From Firmicutes bacterium HGW-Firmicutes-10 (GTDB taxonomy: Bacteria > Bacillota_I > Bacilli_A > Erysipelotrichales > Erysipelotrichaceae): DNA of 41,207 nucleotides. The position numbers and the translations under genes were made by a program. Under the pieces are notes generated by a model. The model worked only from the letters and a program-made list of their open reading frames with translations. It did no database searches and had not been told where the DNA came from. Positions 1 to 6,845 of this stretch are shown here, one piece after another; the first letter of the stretch is position 1; each line of letters starts with the position of its first letter. The stretch is from NCBI GenBank assembly GCA_002841605.1, contig PHAF01000001.1, positions 1 through 41,207 on the forward strand, written 5' to 3'.

Positions 1-731
1 CCGAGCAACCGGACAGCTGCATGATTTTCTGTAATTTGAAGGCGACCGTGGATGATATTTTTGAATATTTCTCGGACATGAAATTTCCGATTCAACGTCT
101 GCATGGCGGAATGGAACAAAATGACCGGACTCAAATCATCAAAGGTTTTAAGCAAGGCAGTTTCCGCTTTTTAGTAGCAACCGATGTTGCGGCAAGGGGA
201 TTGGATATTGATCAGGTATCTTTGATCATCAACTTTGATATTCCTTTGGAAGCAGAAATATATGTTCACCGTATCGGTCGGACCGGCCGTTTTGATCAAA
301 TGGGTAAAGCCATAACCTTTGTTACTACCAATCAAGGCCGTTTCTTACGAAACATCGAAGATTTCACAGGGGTACGAATGGAAATGTTGCAGTTGCCGGA
401 TAAAGAAACATTACAAAATGCTCATATCGACAGTGCGCGTCAAATCAGAGAGAAGAAAATCGTTAAAAAAGTCAAAGGCGAGCAGTTGAATGAGGGTATT
501 ACAGCTCTTCAAATCCGTGCCGGAAAGCAGTCTAAAATTCGACCGACGGATATTGTGGGTGCGATATGTTCAATCGAGGGTTTGAGCGCTGAGGATATCG
601 GTGTGATCAATATCGGAGAGTTATTCAGTGAAGTCGAAATCCTTAATGAAAAAGGGGATATGGTTTATCAGCAGTTACAAGAGTTGCCGATCAAAGGAAA
701 ACTGCGAAAAGTCATAAAAATGAGAAAATAG
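1..731 (+). CDS. dbpA: DEAD-box RNA helicase, DbpA type (5' end outside window)
   Basis: This is the C-terminal part of an ATP-dependent RNA helicase. The frame is open from base 3, with six more codons before the first ATG at 21, so the start lies upstream of the window. Helicase domain 2 is complete enough to show motif IV (IFCN, just after the first Met), motif V (VATDVAARGLDI) and motif VI (YVHRIGRTGR). The last 70 or so residues (from about IRPTDIVGAI) match the DbpA C-terminal RNA-binding domain, which in E. coli DbpA and B. subtilis YxiN docks the enzyme on hairpin 92 of 23S rRNA during 50S assembly. The assignment to DbpA rather than CshA rests on that domain and is fairly firm. The TAG stop lies inside the left arm of the shared terminator that the downstream IS has split. 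Confidence 0.9.
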   Translation, partial: EQPDSCMIFCNLKATVDDIFEYFSDMKFPIQRLHGGMEQNDRTQIIKGFKQGSFRFLVATDVAARGLDIDQVSLIINFDIPLEAEIYVHRIGRTGRFDQMGKAITFVTTNQGRFLRNIEDFTGVRMEMLQLPDKETLQNAHIDSARQIREKKIVKKVKGEQLNEGITALQIRAGKQSKIRPTDIVGAICSIEGLSAEDIGVINIGELFSEVEILNEKGDMVYQQLQELPIKGKLRKVIKMRK

Positions 732-740
732 TGCGAAGGG

Positions 741-765
741 TAGACTGCACCCCATTTAGTAGACA
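741..765 (+). repeat. IS left terminal inverted repeat
   Basis: The sequence begins TAGAC then TGCACCCC and ends AGTAGACA. It pairs with the right repeat at 1919-1943, with the match concentrated in 746-765. Confidence 0.8.
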
Positions 766-835
766 AGTAAATAAAATAGTTAGATGTAGTCAATCATAAA
801 ATACCTCTATAATTGGATTATGGAGGTGTTTTTTT

Positions 836-1093
836 GTGGCAAAGAAAGGACAGAAATTTAGAAGATATGAGTTAGAGTTTATGAATAAGGTTTTGAAGGA
901 ATATCGAGAAGGATCAAGTGCGGGCTATCTTTCTAATAAGTATGGCATTCCAGTAGGAACAATACGCACGTGGTCATTCATCAACAAGCGACGTGGAGCA
1001 TTAGGAATAGTTAAGCGAGGTAGATCGGTTGGGTCAAAAGCTAAAGACTATAAAGAGCGATATGAAATACTAAAAAATTCCAGGACTTCTTAG
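836..1093 (+). CDS. IS3 transposase OrfA, probably frameshifted near its end
   Basis: OrfA is the helix-turn-helix subunit that IS3 elements join to OrfB by programmed -1 frameshifting. The start is GTG at 836 behind a good GGAGGTG. The HTH spans roughly residues 25-50, ending in the conserved TIRTW turn. The frame stops at TAG 1091 with the tail NSRTS, unlike the family. Slipping back one base in the A6 run at 1072-1077 instead reads KKFQDFL, typical of IS150-type OrfA, and continues to TAA at 1117. With seven As, OrfB would sit in the expected -1 frame relative to OrfA; with six it sits in +1. I infer loss of one A from the run. A sequencing error in a homopolymer is an equally simple explanation. 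Confidence 0.8.
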   Translation: MAKKGQKFRRYELEFMNKVLKEYREGSSAGYLSNKYGIPVGTIRTWSFINKRRGALGIVKRGRSVGSKAKDYKERYEILKNSRTS

Positions 1094-1160
1094 TCAGTCA
1101 AGAACAAAAGAGAAAATAAACTTCATCAACACATACAAAGGAGTCCATCGATTCGGACTG

Positions 1161-1904
1161 ATGTGTGAGGTTCTTGAAATCAGTCCAAAAACCTACTATA
1201 AATATCGCAATGTGCCTGACAAAGATTATGAAGATTATAAACTGATTAGGCGCATTTTTAATCAAAGCATGAAAACCTATGGTTATCGACGTATAACAGA
1301 TGAGCTTAGAGAGAAGTATGGAATTATCTATAACGCTAAGAAAGTGCTAAGAATCATGAATAAATATGGAATACAGCCTCTTTACATCAAGAACCAACAA
1401 AGAAATGGTCAAAAAGTTAGAATGGAGCGAATGATTAGACCCGACTTACTTCAAAGAAACTTCAATCAAAGAGGTTGGACAACGGATGTAACGTATCTTG
1501 ATTATGCAGGGAAACGATCATTTTTAAGTACCATACTCGACTTACAATCAAAGAAGATTATTGGTTATCAAATAAGTAACAGGAATGACATTAAGTTGGT
1601 CATGGATACCCTTCATAAAGCGCTTAGGAAAACAAAAGATCCAAGTGGACTGGTCCTCCACTCGGATCAAGGGTTTCAGTATATTTCAACTGAATACCAG
1701 ACTGTGTGTGAATCAAGGGGAATACTAATTTCTATGTCCAGAAAAGGAACCCCACTTGATAACGCAGTCATAGAGAGTTTTCATTCATTACTGAAGAAAG
1801 AAACTCTATACAATAATGATATCAAATCTCATGAAGAATACATCAAAATAGTGAAGACATGGTTAGTCTTTTATAACACACAAAGAAGACGAAACAAAAA
1901 GTAG
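1161..1904 (+). CDS. IS3 transposase OrfB (rve integrase core, DDE)
   Basis: OrfB is the catalytic half of the IS3 transposase. An HTH_21-like segment (about residues 25-75, including TYGYRRITDEL) precedes the rve core. The catalytic triad is visible: D109 in TTDVTYLD, D169 in HSDQG and E205 in DNAVIESF, with the 35-residue spacing of DD(35)E enzymes. The frame is open from 1074, so the ATG at 1161 is only the first Met; in family members the protein is made as an OrfAB fusion and this frame reads SQSRTKEKINF before it. The C-terminus ends at FYNTQRRRNKK. Relatives usually continue 10-15 residues to an SPxxYR motif, so the tail looks shortened where it meets the right inverted repeat. Confidence 0.9.
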   Translation: MCEVLEISPKTYYKYRNVPDKDYEDYKLIRRIFNQSMKTYGYRRITDELREKYGIIYNAKKVLRIMNKYGIQPLYIKNQQRNGQKVRMERMIRPDLLQRNFNQRGWTTDVTYLDYAGKRSFLSTILDLQSKKIIGYQISNRNDIKLVMDTLHKALRKTKDPSGLVLHSDQGFQYISTEYQTVCESRGILISMSRKGTPLDNAVIESFHSLLKKETLYNNDIKSHEEYIKIVKTWLVFYNTQRRRNKK

Positions 1905-1918
1905 GCACTTTTTTTAAG

Positions 1919-1943
1919 TGTCTACTTTATTGGGTGCACTTCA
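1919..1943 (-). repeat. IS right terminal inverted repeat
   Basis: Read on the minus strand it begins TGAAG, then TGCACCC, and ends AGTAGACA. It is the partner of 741-765. The GGG at 1944-1946 repeats the GGG at 738-740. Confidence 0.8.
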
Positions 1944-1948
1944 GGGCA

Positions 1949-2731
1949 CTATTTTTTGATTTTTGCTAGTAGTTTTGGAAGTTTTGGATGACTCATGACC
2001 GAATAATAACCGATCTTATATATGTGGTCAAAATGACTTACATCCAGGATGTTGTATTCGTTCAAACCGTGAGGTTCTACGAGCAAATTACATTTTCTCT
2101 TCATCTCTCTGGTAGGCGAACTGATGCTTAACTGGAATGTCCTTACGGCGATATCATGCAGATTTTCTATTTTTGTAACTGTTTCCGTCGACATTACATC
2201 GACTGCAATTATGATATCGCAATCCTTAAGCAAAGGTTTTATAGGAAGATTATCAAGAACTCCTCCGTCTACGTATTTTTGACCGTCGATTTCCACCGGT
2301 GAAAACAAGATAGGAATGGAGGAGGAAGCAATAACGGCATCGATGACATTTCCGGAACTTCTGTACTCGATTTCGCCGGTATAGAGATTGGTTAAGGCAA
2401 TATACAACTTCTTGGACATATCACTGAAATCTTTTTTCTTAATGATTTCATTGAGATTCTTACGAAGATTATCCAAATTCATCAATCCGTCTACAGGCAA
2501 GATGATCTTGGCATAGTCGATGAATTTTTTATCTTTCATCATTTTATAAATTTCATCCGTGCTCAATCCGGATGCATACAGAGCAGCAGCGATCGATCCT
2601 GCACTTGTTCCAGATACCACCTGAATGTTGACACCTAATTCTTCAAAAGCCTTTAAAACGCCTAGATGAGCTACTCCGCGCGATCCGCCGCCGCTAAGAG
2701 CGATACCGACGACTTTCTTTCTGAAAAACAT
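1949..2731 (-). CDS. Patatin-like phospholipase (RssA/YchK type)
   Basis: This is a 260-residue single-domain patatin, the size of the bacterial RssA/YlbK-type proteins, presumably a cytoplasmic acyl hydrolase acting on lipids. The N-terminus carries the oxyanion-hole loop GGGSRG (14-19). The nucleophile elbow GTSAG has Ser43 at its centre, and the second member of the Ser-Asp dyad is Asp155 in DGG. There is no signal peptide or membrane segment. The ATG is preceded by GAGGTG lying just past the end of mgsA, and only 9 bp separate the two genes, so they are likely one transcript. The stop codon falls in the right arm of the terminator broken by the IS, so its readout may now depend on sequence inside the IS. 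The true substrate cannot be told from sequence. Confidence 0.9.
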   Translation of the reverse strand: MFFRKKVVGIALSGGGSRGVAHLGVLKAFEELGVNIQVVSGTSAGSIAAALYASGLSTDEIYKMMKDKKFIDYAKIILPVDGLMNLDNLRKNLNEIIKKKDFSDMSKKLYIALTNLYTGEIEYRSSGNVIDAVIASSSIPILFSPVEIDGQKYVDGGVLDNLPIKPLLKDCDIIIAVDVMSTETVTKIENLHDIAVRTFQLSISSPTREMKRKCNLLVEPHGLNEYNILDVSHFDHIYKIGYYSVMSHPKLPKLLAKIKK

Positions 2732-2740
2732 GATTTCACC

Positions 2741-3127
2741 TCATCGATCTTTGTTGGCCAGAGCAATCAGCATCAAATCAGCAGTTGACGGATTGCTTGC
2801 CGTAGGGATATCGTATAACACCGCAATTCTCAAGAGTGCTTTAACATCTGGATCATGCGGTTGGGAAGTCAGCGGATCCCAAAAGAAAATCAGCATGTCG
2901 ATTTCTTTTTGGGCGATAGCAGCCCCAATCTGCTGATCCCCGCCTAAAGGTCCCGACATATAGCCTTTGACTTGAAGTCCGCTGGCATCAGCAACGCGCT
3001 TAGAAGTCGTTCCTGTACCGCATAAATTGTGAATAGATAGTTCTGCTTTATGTGTTAAAACCCACTTGACTAAATCGTCTTTGCGATTATCATGTGCTAT
3101 CAGTGCAATGTTTAAGTTTTTCTTCAT
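2741..3127 (-). CDS. mgsA: Methylglyoxal synthase
   Basis: MgsA converts dihydroxyacetone phosphate to methylglyoxal and phosphate, a bypass that frees phosphate when sugar phosphates accumulate. The 128 residues fit the short Gram-positive form and the MGS-like fold. The family signature GPLGGDQQIG is present with Asp64 at the place of the catalytic aspartate. The downstream FFWDPLTSQPHDPDV segment holds the second Asp and the active-site His91. N-terminal HDNRKD (12-17) is also conserved. It is upstream of the patatin gene and downstream of the heliorhodopsin gene, but a terminator lies between it and the latter. An extended -10-like TGTTACAAT about 22 bases before the ATG may be its own promoter. 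Confidence 0.95.
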   Translation of the reverse strand: MKKNLNIALIAHDNRKDDLVKWVLTHKAELSIHNLCGTGTTSKRVADASGLQVKGYMSGPLGGDQQIGAAIAQKEIDMLIFFWDPLTSQPHDPDVKALLRIAVLYDIPTASNPSTADLMLIALANKDR

Positions 3128-3162
3128 ATTTACCCCCGATTTTCAACTTTATTGTAACATAA

Positions 3163-3188
3163 AAGCCGGTGCCTTTCGACACCGGCTT
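3163..3188 (-). terminator. Rho-independent terminator after heliorhodopsin gene
   Basis: AAGCCGGTG pairs with CACCGGCTT (9-bp perfect stem, 8-base loop). On the minus strand it is followed by a short TTTT run. It separates the heliorhodopsin transcript from mgsA. Confidence 0.75.
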
Positions 3189-3215
3189 ATCTATATCAAC
3201 GGATCAAAGATCCGA

Positions 3216-3995
3216 TTATGGTTGCATTGCTCCAAACAATACCAACCATGCAAGAATCGACTTTGCAGCCAGACTCAATACGATATATGTGCGTTCTCCA
3301 TAGAGATAATCTTTCCACTTACCAATCCCTTTATACTGAAGGATCATATTAATAGGGAAGGTATTAAATGCTACAAAATATGTGCCTACGATAGCCCAGA
3401 CAAACCATGGGACCATATCGAAATTCCCTGTTCCAAACATGTAAATGAAGATGGCGATCCAAGGTGCCAGACCGGCAAGACTGCCCCAGATAAAGGGTCC
3501 CCAGTTGACCTTTTTCTTCTCGGTTCCTGCATTAATCAATTCCATATCCAATCCGAATAAGTTCATGGATGCATTTACGATAAAGATCAGAATCAATGAT
3601 ACGATATCATAAATTCCAAACAACGTAGAAATCAGTACAATCATGATCGATGAGCTCAAGGCATACTCAAACCACCGGAACTTGTTGATGCCTTGTTTGA
3701 GGTCCTCAACGTATTTTTTTGCGTTAAGCACGATCAAACCATGTGCTAATGCTGATATAAGAAGGAAGGATGCGACCAGAATACCAAAGGGTAAAGCAAA
3801 CAATTCACGACTGACAACTTCCAGTGACCGGGTTTCGAAATTGAATGTCTGATAATACTGGATGATCGTCGGTTGAAACTCACTGATTTTCTGAATAACG
3901 GTCGTCGCAAGAAACAACATAGCCAATCCCTGAACAAGGTGGAAACCACCCATGATTAAGTTAAATCTTTTTAGTTTTGCGTAAGTGTCTTTCAT
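3216..3995 (-). CDS. Heliorhodopsin (retinal-binding seven-helix protein)
   Basis: Heliorhodopsins are seven-helix retinal proteins distinct from type 1 and type 2 rhodopsins, with inverted topology (N-terminus in the cytoplasm) and a slow photocycle that suggests sensing or signalling. The 259 residues contain seven hydrophobic helices. Helix 3 has RWFEYALSSS with counterion Glu110 (Glu107 in the type protein 48C12). NASMNLFG lies in helix 4. Helix 7 has YIVLSLAAKSILAW with the Schiff-base Lys245. His20 and His85 match the retinal-pocket histidines, and KGKWxxYLxGER before helix 7 is also kept. Every key residue is present, so it should bind retinal. The start has AAGGAG eight bases upstream. 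It appears to be a monocistronic unit, divergent from selO. No retinal-producing dioxygenase is in the window. Confidence 0.95.
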   Translation of the reverse strand: MKDTYAKLKRFNLIMGGFHLVQGLAMLFLATTVIQKISEFQPTIIQYYQTFNFETRSLEVVSRELFALPFGILVASFLLISALAHGLIVLNAKKYVEDLKQGINKFRWFEYALSSSIMIVLISTLFGIYDIVSLILIFIVNASMNLFGLDMELINAGTEKKKVNWGPFIWGSLAGLAPWIAIFIYMFGTGNFDMVPWFVWAIVGTYFVAFNTFPINMILQYKGIGKWKDYLYGERTYIVLSLAAKSILAWLVLFGAMQP

Positions 3996-4021
3996 TTGAG
4001 AATATCTCCTTTTGTAAGTAT

Positions 4022-4059
4022 ATTATATATCTTAAAATAATATAATGCAATTAAATTGC
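4022..4059 (-). promoter_or_regulatory. Heliorhodopsin promoter with overlapping palindrome
   Basis: On the minus strand there is TTGCAT (4045-4050), a 17-base spacer and a perfect TATAAT (4022-4027). A perfect 13-base palindrome, GCAATTAAATTGC (4047-4059), covers the -35 and is placed as an operator would be. The 5' leader would be about 20 bases. Which regulator binds is unknown. Confidence 0.55.
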
Positions 4060-4142
4060 GTAAAATATAAATTGTTTTTTTTGTAAGTTTTTTTCTTAGG
4101 TTTAAACTTGAAGAATTTAATTGATTTTGCTATTTCGGTCAA

Positions 4143-4157
4143 AAATCCTGAGGATTT
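4143..4157. promoter_or_regulatory. Palindrome AAATCCTGAGGATTT upstream of selO
   Basis: This is a perfect 7+1+7 palindrome, 39 bases before the selO ATG in the divergent spacer shared with the heliorhodopsin gene. A TATCAT at 4170-4175 could be the selO -10, which would put the palindrome near its -35. It is a possible operator; no T-run follows, so it is not a terminator. Confidence 0.35.
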
Positions 4158-4195
4158 ATTGAATTATGTTATCATTTTAATAATCGAGGTGCATC

Positions 4196-5662
4196 ATGTT
4201 AAAATCAAATACAGATTTTGAAAGTATCGGCTTTCAACTTAACTCAAGTTATAGCAGTTTGCCCAAGAAACTATACACGCTTATGCAACCAGAGAAAGTT
4301 ACAAAGTCATCGCTGGTCGTTTTTAACGATGCTTTAGCCATGCAACTCGGCTTGAATTTTTCGAAAATATCAGATCAAGACAAAGCAGCGATTTTCTCCG
4401 GGATGTTACGTATACCGAGCTCTAACCCTCTGGCTCAAGCGTATGCCGGACATCAGTTTGGTCGATTTACCTATCTTGGCGATGGAAGGGCATTGTTGTT
4501 GGCAGAACACATGACACCAGATCACAAGCTTATCGATATTCAGTTGAAAGGATCAGGACCGACCCCGTATTCACGAGGCGGGGATGGCCTGGCAGCGTTG
4601 GGACCTATGTTGCGAGAATACCTTATCAGTGAGGCGATGGCAGCATTAAACATTCTCACAACAAGAAGTTTGGCGGTCGTACTTACTCATCAGAAAGTTA
4701 AAAGACAGGTTGAACTGGATGGGGCGGTTTTAACACGTATAGCTCAAAGTCACATCCGGGTCGGAACCTTCCAGTATGCGATAGCTGAAGGCGGATTAGA
4801 AACTCTAAAAGCGTTGGCAGATTACACCATACAAAGACATTATCCGCATATAAATGAAGAAAACCGCTATTTGGGATTATTGAATGAGGTCATCAAAGCA
4901 CAGGCAGAACTGATTGCTCAGTGGCAACTGACCGGTTTTGTGCATGGTGTGATGAATACCGATAATATGGCGATCAGCGGAGAAACGATCGATTACGGGC
5001 CATGTGCATTTTTGGATGTTTACGAGCCGAAGACCGTGTTTAGTTCGATCGATTATTCCGGCCGTTATGCTTATGTCAATCAACCGGCGATAGCCGCCTG
5101 GAATCTGGCGAGATTTGCGGAAACGTTGCTTCCGATTCTTAATAAAGATCAGTTCTTGGCTCAGACTCTAGCACAAAATGCGGTGGAAACGTTCTTGCCG
5201 CAGTTTAAAGATGAGTTTCTGAAGGGGATGAGAAAGAAGTTGGGGTTGTTCAACATAGAAAGTAATGACGAGACTTTGATTGAAGAACTGCTTTCAATCA
5301 TGCAGAAAGTGAAGGCAGACTATAACAAAACATTTGTGAATCTAGCATTGGACTTGGATAGCTTTCGAATAAATCCAACCTATAACGCATGGCTAGAGAA
5401 ATATGAGCTGCGCAGAAGCAAACAAAAAGAAACTTTTGCAGAGTCCGTTGAATTGATGAAAAGAGTCAATCCCTCCATCATCCCACGCAATCATCTGGTA
5501 GAACAAGCTCTGTTACAAGCAAGTGAACATCAGGATCTAAGTCTTTTTGAGCATTTACTCGATTTGGTCCGTCAACCATTTGCTTACATGGATGAGCAAT
5601 TGTATCTGGATCAACCGGATTTACAATCAAGCAAGCCTTACAGGACGTATTGTGGAACATAA
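4196..5662 (+). CDS. selO: Protein adenylyltransferase SelO (YdiU/UPF0061)
   Basis: SelO has an inverted-ATP pseudokinase fold and transfers AMP to Ser, Thr or Tyr of target proteins; in studied bacteria it is linked to redox stress. The 488 residues are complete. The nucleotide-binding part shows GDGRA (95-99), KGSGPTPYSRGGDG (118-131) and the following LREYLISEAMAAL helix. The catalytic-loop equivalents are HGVMNTDNM (250-258) and DYGP (266-269). It ends in YRTYCGT, with a Cys three residues from the end, so it is not a selenocysteine form. GAGGTG lies five bases before the ATG. It is divergent from the heliorhodopsin gene and followed by rbsK, which has its own promoter. Confidence 0.95.
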   Translation: MLKSNTDFESIGFQLNSSYSSLPKKLYTLMQPEKVTKSSLVVFNDALAMQLGLNFSKISDQDKAAIFSGMLRIPSSNPLAQAYAGHQFGRFTYLGDGRALLLAEHMTPDHKLIDIQLKGSGPTPYSRGGDGLAALGPMLREYLISEAMAALNILTTRSLAVVLTHQKVKRQVELDGAVLTRIAQSHIRVGTFQYAIAEGGLETLKALADYTIQRHYPHINEENRYLGLLNEVIKAQAELIAQWQLTGFVHGVMNTDNMAISGETIDYGPCAFLDVYEPKTVFSSIDYSGRYAYVNQPAIAAWNLARFAETLLPILNKDQFLAQTLAQNAVETFLPQFKDEFLKGMRKKLGLFNIESNDETLIEELLSIMQKVKADYNKTFVNLALDLDSFRINPTYNAWLEKYELRRSKQKETFAESVELMKRVNPSIIPRNHLVEQALLQASEHQDLSLFEHLLDLVRQPFAYMDEQLYLDQPDLQSSKPYRTYCGT

Positions 5663-5717
5663 TGTAACTGTGAATGTAAATCATCAGGTGAATTTTCGAC
5701 ATTTTCAAAAAAACGCA

Positions 5718-5744
5718 ATGACATGAATTTGTTCATGTTATAAT
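5718..5744 (+). promoter_or_regulatory. rbsK promoter with inverted-repeat operator
   Basis: ATGACA (5718-5723) and an extended -10 TGTTATAAT (TATAAT at 5739-5744) are separated by a short 15-base spacer. A perfect inverted repeat, ACATGAA-TTTG-TTCATGT (5721-5738), fills the spacer, a placement suited to a repressor. No regulator gene is adjacent. Confidence 0.55.
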
Positions 5745-5763
5745 AAATCAAAAAGGAGTTATT

Positions 5764-6681
5764 ATGGGAAAAATCGTGGTTGTTGGTAGTATCAACATGG
5801 ATTATACGGCTTTAGTAAAGGATTTGCCTTTGCCAGGCGAAACATTGTTGGCGAAGGGGTTTCAGATGTCCGGAGGCGGAAAAGGGGCCAATCAGGCTAT
5901 GGCCGCCGCAGCGTTCTCTAGTCATGTAAAAATGATTGGAATGCTGGGGGATGATCCGGCGGGACATGCATTATACGAAAAGATGCAAAACAAAGGAATC
6001 GATATGAGTTGTGTCGGTTTTTGTGAGACGCCGACCGGAAATGCATTGATCAATGTGGCTGATCAGGGAAAAAATACGATCGTCGTATTCCCAGGAGCAA
6101 ATCATAAATTAACGGAAGATGTAATCGAGAAACACAAAGATGTCATCGTGGATGCAGATTTGGTCATGATGCAACTTGAAATCCCGATGGCAACCGTGAA
6201 GAAAGTTGCTGAGATCGCTTTTGAAGCCAAAGTTCCGATTTTACTGAATCCGGCACCTGCACAAAAGCTTGACAGTGAGTTATTAAGCAAGGTCACCTAC
6301 ATCACTCCCAATGAAACCGAATTGCTGCGCCTGACCAATTCGTTTGAAACTCAGCGAGGAGCGATGGCCTTGCGGGCACTCGGAGTTAAGAATGTTATCA
6401 TCACATTGGGATCTAAGGGATGTTATGTCAAAACCGATAATGAAGAGTTTAGGGTCGAGAGTTTCAAAGTTGATGCGATCGATACGACTGCGGCGGGAGA
6501 TTCGTTTAGCGGCGCACTTGCGGCTCAGCTGGCATTGGGAGTTGAGTTGAAAACAGCATTAAAAATCGCGAATGCGACCGGTGCACTGACGACTACGAAG
6601 GTCGGTGCTCAAGAGGCATTACCAAGTAAAGAAGAAGTGGAAGCTTTGTTGCTGGCCAATCCGAAGTATTTAAAGGATTAG
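5764..6681 (+). CDS. rbsK: Ribokinase
   Basis: Ribokinase phosphorylates D-ribose at O5 to ribose-5-phosphate in the cytoplasm. The 305 residues are the normal length for the PfkB/ribokinase fold. The substrate loop GGGKGANQAMA lies at 38-47. The C-terminal ATP and anion-hole signature DTTAAGDSFSGAL contains the catalytic base Asp246. The N-terminal VVGSINMDY is typical of ribokinase rather than of fructokinase. AGGAG precedes the ATG. There is no ribose transporter, RbsD or regulator next to it, so ribose may instead come from nucleoside breakdown; this is inference, supported only by the psu genes 6 kb away. Confidence 0.93.
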   Translation: MGKIVVVGSINMDYTALVKDLPLPGETLLAKGFQMSGGGKGANQAMAAAAFSSHVKMIGMLGDDPAGHALYEKMQNKGIDMSCVGFCETPTGNALINVADQGKNTIVVFPGANHKLTEDVIEKHKDVIVDADLVMMQLEIPMATVKKVAEIAFEAKVPILLNPAPAQKLDSELLSKVTYITPNETELLRLTNSFETQRGAMALRALGVKNVIITLGSKGCYVKTDNEEFRVESFKVDAIDTTAAGDSFSGALAAQLALGVELKTALKIANATGALTTTKVGAQEALPSKEEVEALLLANPKYLKD

Positions 6682-6687
6682 ATTATG

Positions 6688-6711
6688 ACCTCTGTTCGCA
6701 GAGGTTTTTTT
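6688..6711 (+). terminator. rbsK terminator
   Basis: CCTCTG-TTCG-CAGAGG hairpin (6689-6704, plus a closing A-T pair) followed by seven Ts. Confidence 0.92.
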
Positions 6712-6845
6712 CTCCCATAATTTCCGGATTTGGGGTGGTAAGAGTCAGTTGTCAATGATACAATAAATGTCGAATGGGTGAGATATTCAACGAGTACATT
6801 TGGGTACGGTTTGGATCATTTCCGAGAAATTCATGGGAGGAAAAT

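Larger units (their letters stand above)
741..1943 (+). mobile_element. IS3 family insertion sequence, IS150-like, 1203 bp
   Basis: The element holds orfA and orfB of an IS3-type transposase between imperfect terminal inverted repeats. The best-conserved part of the repeats, TGCACCC(N5)AGTAGACA, matches at 17 of 20 positions (746-765 against the complement of 1919-1938). Extending five bases outward gives ends beginning T at 741 and 1943, flanked on both sides by GGG (738-740 and 1944-1946). That fits the 3-bp target duplication usual for this family, although a G-only triplet is weak proof. A promoter may lie in 765-800. No passenger gene is present. An orfA frameshift and a short OrfB tail suggest that this copy may be inactive. 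Confidence 0.9.
725..1955. terminator. Bidirectional terminator split by the IS insertion
   Basis: The left arm is AAAATAGTGC (725-734) and the right arm is GCACTATTTT (1946-1955). With the IS and one GGG copy removed they form a perfect 10-bp stem with a five-base loop, A-rich on one side and T-rich on the other. Both flanking genes have their TAG stop codons inside the stem (729-731 on +, 1949-1951 on -). The hairpin would have served the helicase and the patatin gene together. It is now interrupted by 1.2 kb. Confidence 0.75.

Noticed and set aside
6774..6845. Longer flotillin start at 6774
   Set aside because: The upstream ATG has no ribosome site and adds a charged stretch before the membrane anchor; 6846 has GGAGG.
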